DNA from: G963665185 sp049723905
Lineage (GTDB): Bacteria > Desulfobacterota > Desulfovibrionia > Desulfovibrionales > Desulfovibrionaceae
NCBI RefSeq assembly: GCF_049723905.1
Contig: NZ_JBJKFD010000001.1
Location: 3,100,001-3,164,000, forward strand
Direction: 5' to 3'
DNA: 64,000 nucleotides
A program made the translations under genes and the position numbers. Shown piece after piece: positions 60,115 to 64,000 of the stretch (within the stretch, counting starts at the first letter, position 1; the number at the start of each line of letters is the position of its first letter). The notes under the pieces are model-generated. The model was not told where the DNA came from and did not search any database. It saw nothing but the letters and a program-made list of their open reading frames with translations.

Positions 60115-60459
60115 ATGAATCAGTTGGCGCTGTCGTATCTGTATCTGGCCTTTGCCATTGTCTCTGAAGTCATTGGAACAACCTTTCTGCAGAAGTCCGA
60201 GCAATTCAGCAGGCTTGTTCCCACGCTCCTGGTGGGAGTGTTTTATGCGGCTTCGTTTTTCCTCCTGTCCCTGGCGCTGAAAAATATTTCGCTGGGAGTC
60301 GCCTATGCAATTTGGGGAGGAGTGGGGATCGTTCTGACCGCAATCATCGGTGTCGTGGTGTTTCGCCAGACGCTGGATGCCGGGGCGCTCGTCGGGATAG
60401 GGCTGATTGTTGCCGGAGTGATTGTGGCGAATGTTTTTTCCAACACGCTTTCGCACTGA
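60115..60459 (+). CDS. small multidrug resistance (EmrE-like) transporter
   Basis: A 114-residue protein with four helices. FAIVSEVIGTTFLQKSEQF holds the essential membrane glutamate of SMR proteins; GVAYAIWGGVGIVLTAIIG is the second family signature. It is closer to EmrE than to the guanidinium exporter Gdx by eye. It would export cationic compounds against protons as an antiparallel dimer. GGGAG precedes ATG 60115. No guanidine riboswitch motif was seen upstream. It faces the dsrN-like gene tail to tail with 40 bases between. Confidence 0.9.
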   Translation: MNQLALSYLYLAFAIVSEVIGTTFLQKSEQFSRLVPTLLVGVFYAASFFLLSLALKNISLGVAYAIWGGVGIVLTAIIGVVVFRQTLDAGALVGIGLIVAGVIVANVFSNTLSH

Positions 60460-60499
60460 GGCGAAGCGCATAACAACGTGCGGAGCCGGTGTGCGCCGT

Positions 60500-61903
60500 T
60501 TATTCGGCGTTGCGAGCTTTGCGAAATTTCGACGCGGCAGCCACGAAGCGAGGGGCCCACTTTGGCACGGACAGGGCGTGGATGTGGCTGTATCCGGCCA
60601 GGGTGTTGTTCACGGTCAGGCCGTCCCGGCCATTGTGGATGCCGGAGCCGCGGTTGATCTTGAAGGAAAAGTGCAGCTCTTCCTCGTCCGGTTGGGACGA
60701 GCAGCAGGAATAGTGGAATTCGTGGCCGTGGATGGTCTCTCCGGCCTTGTAGAACGCGGTGTCCGATTCGACCCTGGCCTGGATGTAGCCCAGCCCCTTG
60801 GGCCGTTCGCACAGCCGGGTGTCCAGGGGAAACACGCCTGCCATGGGATAGGTGCGGTCCTGGTATTCGATGGAGCGGGCAAGGTACATGAAGCCGCCGC
60901 ATTCCGCGTAAATGGGCATGCCTGCGCGGGACAGGGAGCGCACCCGTTCCAGTGCCGCGGTATTGGCGGAAAGCCGTTCCGCCAGGGTTTCCGGAAAGCC
61001 CCCGCCGATATACAGGCCGTCCAGCTCGGGCCATGGTGCTGAATCCAGCAGCGAGACCGTGCGTATGGTCGCTCCGGCCCGTTCCAGTGCTTCGATATTC
61101 TCCGGATAATAGAACCAGAACGCCTCGTCCTTGACCACGCCGATGACAGCCTCGCCAAGGCCCTGCGCTTCGGGCCACAGCGTATAGTCCGGTGCGGCAA
61201 GCGGAGGAGCGGCGTCGGCAATGGACTGTATGCGGTCCAGGTCCACGTTGTCGGCAATGATGTCGGCCAGCGGGTCGAGAATGGCTGCTCCGTCCATCTC
61301 CCTGTTCGACCACAGCCCCATGTGACGCTCGGGAATGGGGTTATCCGCTATTTTCGGCAGAGTCCCCAGCACGGGTATCGAAGTATAGCGCTCGATGGAT
61401 TCTCGCAGGATTTTGCGATGTCTGGGACCGGCCGTGCGGTTGAGAATGACCCCGGCCAGATTGAGTCCGGGCTCGAACCCGGCCACACCCTGGATGATGG
61501 CGGCAGCCGTGCGCGTCATCTTGGTGGCGTCAACGACGAGAATGAGAGGAGCTTCCAGGCAACGGGCCAGGCTGGCCGTGGACATGGAACCTTCGCTGTC
61601 CATGCCGTCGAACAACCCCCGGTTGCCTTCCACAATGCCTGCCTCGAAGCCGCGCATGCGTTCTATGAAAAGGGCGCGCACGCAGTCGTCGGACATGAAA
61701 TAGGAATCGAGATTTGCCGCCGTGTTGCCGGCTGCCAGAGAAAGCCAGGCCGCGTCGATGTAGTCTGGCCCTTTTTTGAATGGGCGGATGGATTTGCCGG
61801 ATCGGGAAAAGGCGCGACAAAGCCCCAGGGAGACGATTGTCTTGCCTGCACCACCGGAAAGACCGGCCAGAATGAGGCGTGGCAGTTCGTGTGTTTTGTG
61901 CAC
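60500..61903 (-). CDS. dsrN: CbiA/CobB-type glutamine amidotransferase (DsrN position)
   Basis: A 467-residue amidase of the cobyrinate a,c-diamide synthase family. The P-loop-like start is LILAGLSGGAGKTIVSLGLC, followed by FKKGPDYIDAAW, EGNRGLFDGMDS and VVDATKMTRTAAA; the C-terminal glutaminase has IYAECGGFMYLA with the nucleophile cysteine and an HGHEFHYS end. Downstream of dsrABD such a gene is known as dsrN and is believed to amidate the sirohaem of sulfite reductase. A role in cobalamin synthesis remains possible since no other cobalamin gene is near. It starts at GTG 61903 without a clear ribosome site. Confidence 0.88.
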   Translation of the reverse strand: MHKTHELPRLILAGLSGGAGKTIVSLGLCRAFSRSGKSIRPFKKGPDYIDAAWLSLAAGNTAANLDSYFMSDDCVRALFIERMRGFEAGIVEGNRGLFDGMDSEGSMSTASLARCLEAPLILVVDATKMTRTAAAIIQGVAGFEPGLNLAGVILNRTAGPRHRKILRESIERYTSIPVLGTLPKIADNPIPERHMGLWSNREMDGAAILDPLADIIADNVDLDRIQSIADAAPPLAAPDYTLWPEAQGLGEAVIGVVKDEAFWFYYPENIEALERAGATIRTVSLLDSAPWPELDGLYIGGGFPETLAERLSANTAALERVRSLSRAGMPIYAECGGFMYLARSIEYQDRTYPMAGVFPLDTRLCERPKGLGYIQARVESDTAFYKAGETIHGHEFHYSCCSSQPDEEELHFSFKINRGSGIHNGRDGLTVNNTLAGYSHIHALSVPKWAPRFVAAASKFRKARNAE

Positions 61904-61935
61904 GTGGCGGCTTGTTCGGCTTTAGAAATACAGAA

Positions 61936-61994
61936 CCGGGCCGAGGGATCTTGTGAATCCCTTGCAGCCCGGTCTTGGCGAAATACGTATTTCG
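61936..61994 (-). other. hairpins in the dsrD-dsrN spacer
   Basis: CGAAATACGTATTTCG (61979-61994) is a 16-bp perfect palindrome, and CCGGGC..GGGAT with ATCCC..GCCCGG (61936-61972) forms a second stem. They lie between dsrD and the amidase gene and may be processing or partial-termination structures; no long T-run follows. Confidence 0.5.
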
Positions 61995-62072
61995 TCAACA
62001 TCTTCCACGCCTGACGCCGGGCTGTGCCCTTGGCAGGCTCCGACCTGAGGTACCGCAGGCCGAGGGAAGATT

Positions 62073-62321
62073 TTAGTCTTCACCCTCGCCATGGGCCTGT
62101 TTGCCAGCGCCCTTGAGGCCATACAGGGTGGTGGATCCCGAAGACCAGTATTCCATCTTCTCTTCCTTGACCAGTTCGGTCAGGATCTTCTTCACTTCGC
62201 GAGCCTTTGCATCGGGAAACAGCTTGGTGAAGTCGTTGAAGTAGAATTTGGATTTGGAACCGGTCTTTTCTTCCAAAAACTTCAGGATTTCAACTTTTCC
62301 GGATTCCATATCGATAGGCAT
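62073..62321 (-). CDS. dsrD: DsrD
   Basis: An 82-residue protein with a winged-helix fold, encoded in nearly all dsrAB loci of sulfate reducers. Sequence features are KFLEEKTGSKSKFYFNDFTK and the YWSSGSTTLYGLKG end. It is thought to speed up sulfite reduction by DsrAB rather than to bind DNA. An AAGGGG site lies eight bases ahead. It follows dsrB after 75 bases, which hold a hairpin. Confidence 0.95.
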   Translation of the reverse strand: MPIDMESGKVEILKFLEEKTGSKSKFYFNDFTKLFPDAKAREVKKILTELVKEEKMEYWSSGSTTLYGLKGAGKQAHGEGED

Positions 62322-62348
62322 AACGTGAACCCCTTGGTTAGTTATGAT

Positions 62349-62375
62349 GGGCGCGGTCCGAGAGGGACCGCGCCC
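62349..62375 (-). other. hairpin in the dsrB-dsrD spacer
   Basis: Eleven-bp perfect stem GGGCGCGGTCC with GGACCGCGCCC, loop GAGAG. No T-run; probably protects the 3-prime end of the dsrAB message or sets its ratio to dsrD. Confidence 0.6.
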
Positions 62376-62396
62376 TGGGTGTCTATAAGGCTCAGA

Positions 62397-63542
62397 CTAC
62401 CACTTGAACTGAGTGGTCTGACGCCAGGAGTAGTAAGCCGGGTCGCGGAAGTCGTCGATCAGGTGCGGCGTGAAGGGGATGTCGCACACTTCGAAGAAGC
62501 GTTCCCAGCCAATACGTTCGGCCCAGTCGCCCAGACGTTCGTACTTGTTGGCACCGGCAGCGTAGGCGTCCACGATCTTTTTGATGGTGGCCGTCAGTGT
62601 GGGCCAACGGGGAGGTTCGTTGGGCACGTATGCCACAACAACCTTGGAGAACTTGGGCTGGCTGATACGGTTGGACAGCTTGCCGCCAACCATGATGGCC
62701 AGGCCGTCGCCTTCGCCGTCGGACAGGGGCAGTGCGGGGCACATGGTGTAGCAGTTGCCACAGAACATGCAGCGTTCGTCCTTGATCGCCACGCTGTTCT
62801 TCTTCTCACCGTTCAGTTCGACCTTGGTGGGACGAATGGCGGCGGTGGGGCAGGCAGCGACGGCCAGAGGAATTTCGCACAGGTTGTCCAGAACAGCGTG
62901 GTCCTTCATGGGCGGCTTACGGTGAATGCCCAGGAAAGCGATGTCGGAGCAGTGAACCGCGCCGCACATGTTCAGGCAGCAAGCCATGGATACGCGCAGC
63001 GGAGCGGGCATATCCATTTTGCCGAAGTGGTCGAACAGCACGTCCATAACGGCCTTAACGGTGCCGGAGGCGTCCGTTGCAGGCGTATGGCAGTGCACCC
63101 AACCCTGGGTGTGGACGATGTTCGTGATGGAGGCGCCGGTTCCGCCGATGGGGAACTTGTAGGAGCCGCCGGGGAACTTGCGGGACAGCAGATCTTCTTT
63201 CAGAGGAGCCACTTTGTCCTTGCTGTCCACCATGAACTCGAGGTTGTTACGAGTGGTGAAGCGCAGGTAGCCATCGCAATACTTGTCGGCGATGTCCATA
63301 ACTTCACGCATCAGGGTAACGGACATCAGGCGGGCAGTTGCACAACGGATGGTGTACACTTCAGCGCCGCTTTCAGCCACGTGCAGCAGAATGCCGGGCT
63401 CCACGATTTCGTGGTATTTCCATTTACCGAAGTTTTCCTTGATGACCGGGGGAAGAAACTGATCGTATTTCTTGGGCCCGATATCGGAAATCCGGTTCTC
63501 CATGGGTTTAGCGGGATTGTATCCTGTGGAGATAAATGCCAT
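62397..63542 (-). CDS. dsrB: dissimilatory sulfite reductase beta subunit
   Basis: A 381-residue catalytic subunit of the alpha2beta2 enzyme that reduces sulfite with DsrC. The sirohaem/4Fe-4S site has ACCLNMCGAVHCSD, with the further cysteine upstream in YTIRCATARL; an inserted ferredoxin domain has CMFCGNCYTMCP. Start and length agree with the family. It lies 51 bases behind dsrA and 75 ahead of dsrD on the same strand. Confidence 0.97.
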   Translation of the reverse strand: MAFISTGYNPAKPMENRISDIGPKKYDQFLPPVIKENFGKWKYHEIVEPGILLHVAESGAEVYTIRCATARLMSVTLMREVMDIADKYCDGYLRFTTRNNLEFMVDSKDKVAPLKEDLLSRKFPGGSYKFPIGGTGASITNIVHTQGWVHCHTPATDASGTVKAVMDVLFDHFGKMDMPAPLRVSMACCLNMCGAVHCSDIAFLGIHRKPPMKDHAVLDNLCEIPLAVAACPTAAIRPTKVELNGEKKNSVAIKDERCMFCGNCYTMCPALPLSDGEGDGLAIMVGGKLSNRISQPKFSKVVVAYVPNEPPRWPTLTATIKKIVDAYAAGANKYERLGDWAERIGWERFFEVCDIPFTPHLIDDFRDPAYYSWRQTTQFKW

Positions 63543-63593
63543 GGTATATAACCTCCCGTAAATTTGGGCTTTTTAGTGTTGCGTTGGTCTCGA

Positions 63594-64000
63594 CTACAGG
63601 GAGTGACGCTTGCGGTAATCCGAAATGTCGCGATCCCAGCCACCGGGAACTTCATCTTCCTTCCAGAAGATGTAGGGGTTCTCACGGGGATGTTGTACGT
63701 GACGCGCATCGGCTTCGATGCCGGTAACTTCAAGCAGCTTCTGGAAGCCAAGGCGCTTCATTGTTTCGCCGAGACGTTCGCGGTTCTTGCCCTCTTCCAT
63801 CCACCAATCCCAGATGTTTTCCACAACTTCCTTCAGCTCGTCGAAGTCGCCTTCGGCCTTGATGAAAGGCACGAGCAGGGAAGCCATCTGTGCACCGTCG
63901 AGGATCGGAGCCTTGGCACCGCAGAGGATGCTCAGGCCGCGTTCGTCACCGATACGCAGGGCGCGGGGCATGGTGTTGATGCAATGCATGCAGCGCACAC
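63594..64000 (-). CDS. dsrA: dissimilatory sulfite reductase alpha subunit, C-terminal part
   Basis: The last 135 or so codons of dsrA; the 5-prime part lies beyond the right edge. The visible part holds the end of the ferredoxin insertion (RCMHCINTMPRALRIG) and the conserved tail with ILDGAQMASLLVPF, ENIWDWWMEEGKNRERL and a PYIFWKEDEVPGGWDRD end. It is followed by dsrB after 51 bases. Confidence 0.95.
   Translation of the reverse strand, partial: VRCMHCINTMPRALRIGDERGLSILCGAKAPILDGAQMASLLVPFIKAEGDFDELKEVVENIWDWWMEEGKNRERLGETMKRLGFQKLLEVTGIEADARHVQHPRENPYIFWKEDEVPGGWDRDISDYRKRHSL

Overview
The window looks like chromosome of a GC-rich sulfate-reducing bacterium of the Desulfovibrionaceae type. 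The strongest evidence is the right edge: dsrA (partial), dsrB and dsrD, the dissimilatory sulfite reductase genes, followed by a CbiA/CobB-like amidase in the dsrN position. This is the order I recall from Desulfovibrio. A haem-binding chemoreceptor, fused indolepyruvate oxidoreductase, ADP-forming acyl-CoA synthetase and many ATGA-overlapping operons also fit. No tRNA, rRNA or CRISPR array was seen.

Layout. 84-4521: three genes for glycan or glycosyl transfer (DUF3431, a glycosyltransferase, and a PHP-glycosyltransferase fusion). 4755-6799: an AT-rich island with a three-gene operon (ATPase with STAS-like N-terminus, DUF4325 STAS-like protein, PIN nuclease), bracketed by a 12-bp direct repeat. 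6868-8519: metF and a methyltransferase. 8943-20936: a complete Wsp-type chemosensory operon with two receptors, CheW, CheR-TPR, CheW, CheA-REC and CheB. Its response regulator carries a PP2C phosphatase where WspR carries GGDEF. 20993-24945: two EamA transporters, an AraC regulator and a GNAT. 25211-33939: an amino-acid oxidation operon (permease, glutamate-type dehydrogenase, acyl-CoA synthetase, fused indolepyruvate oxidoreductase) facing a GntR/FCD regulator.

34148-39884: a zinc-ribbon protein, YibE/F, an alkaline phosphatase with a Pho box, a formylglycine-enzyme-like protein and a zinc-ribbon membrane protein. 40212-43191: a phage-derived fragment holding only a Mor-like regulator and both terminase subunits, then a 46-bp perfect palindrome and an AT-rich DUF3592 gene. 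43564-45473: cupin-MFS-MarR. 46095-47614: mazG and cvpA. 48178-52101: a two-subunit sodium:solute symporter, a SemiSWEET and a periplasmic binding protein. 52491-59698: an EF-G paralogue, a PAS-GGDEF-EAL protein, a NapH-like ferredoxin and dapF. 60115-64000: a small multidrug transporter and the dsr locus.

A family of roughly 120-bp nested palindromes runs through the whole window (eight good copies plus decayed ones). Six of the eight sit directly behind a stop codon in one orientation, and their stem sequences differ while keeping pairing. With the PP2C-output Wsp system and the ATPase/STAS/PIN island, this is the most promising new material here.
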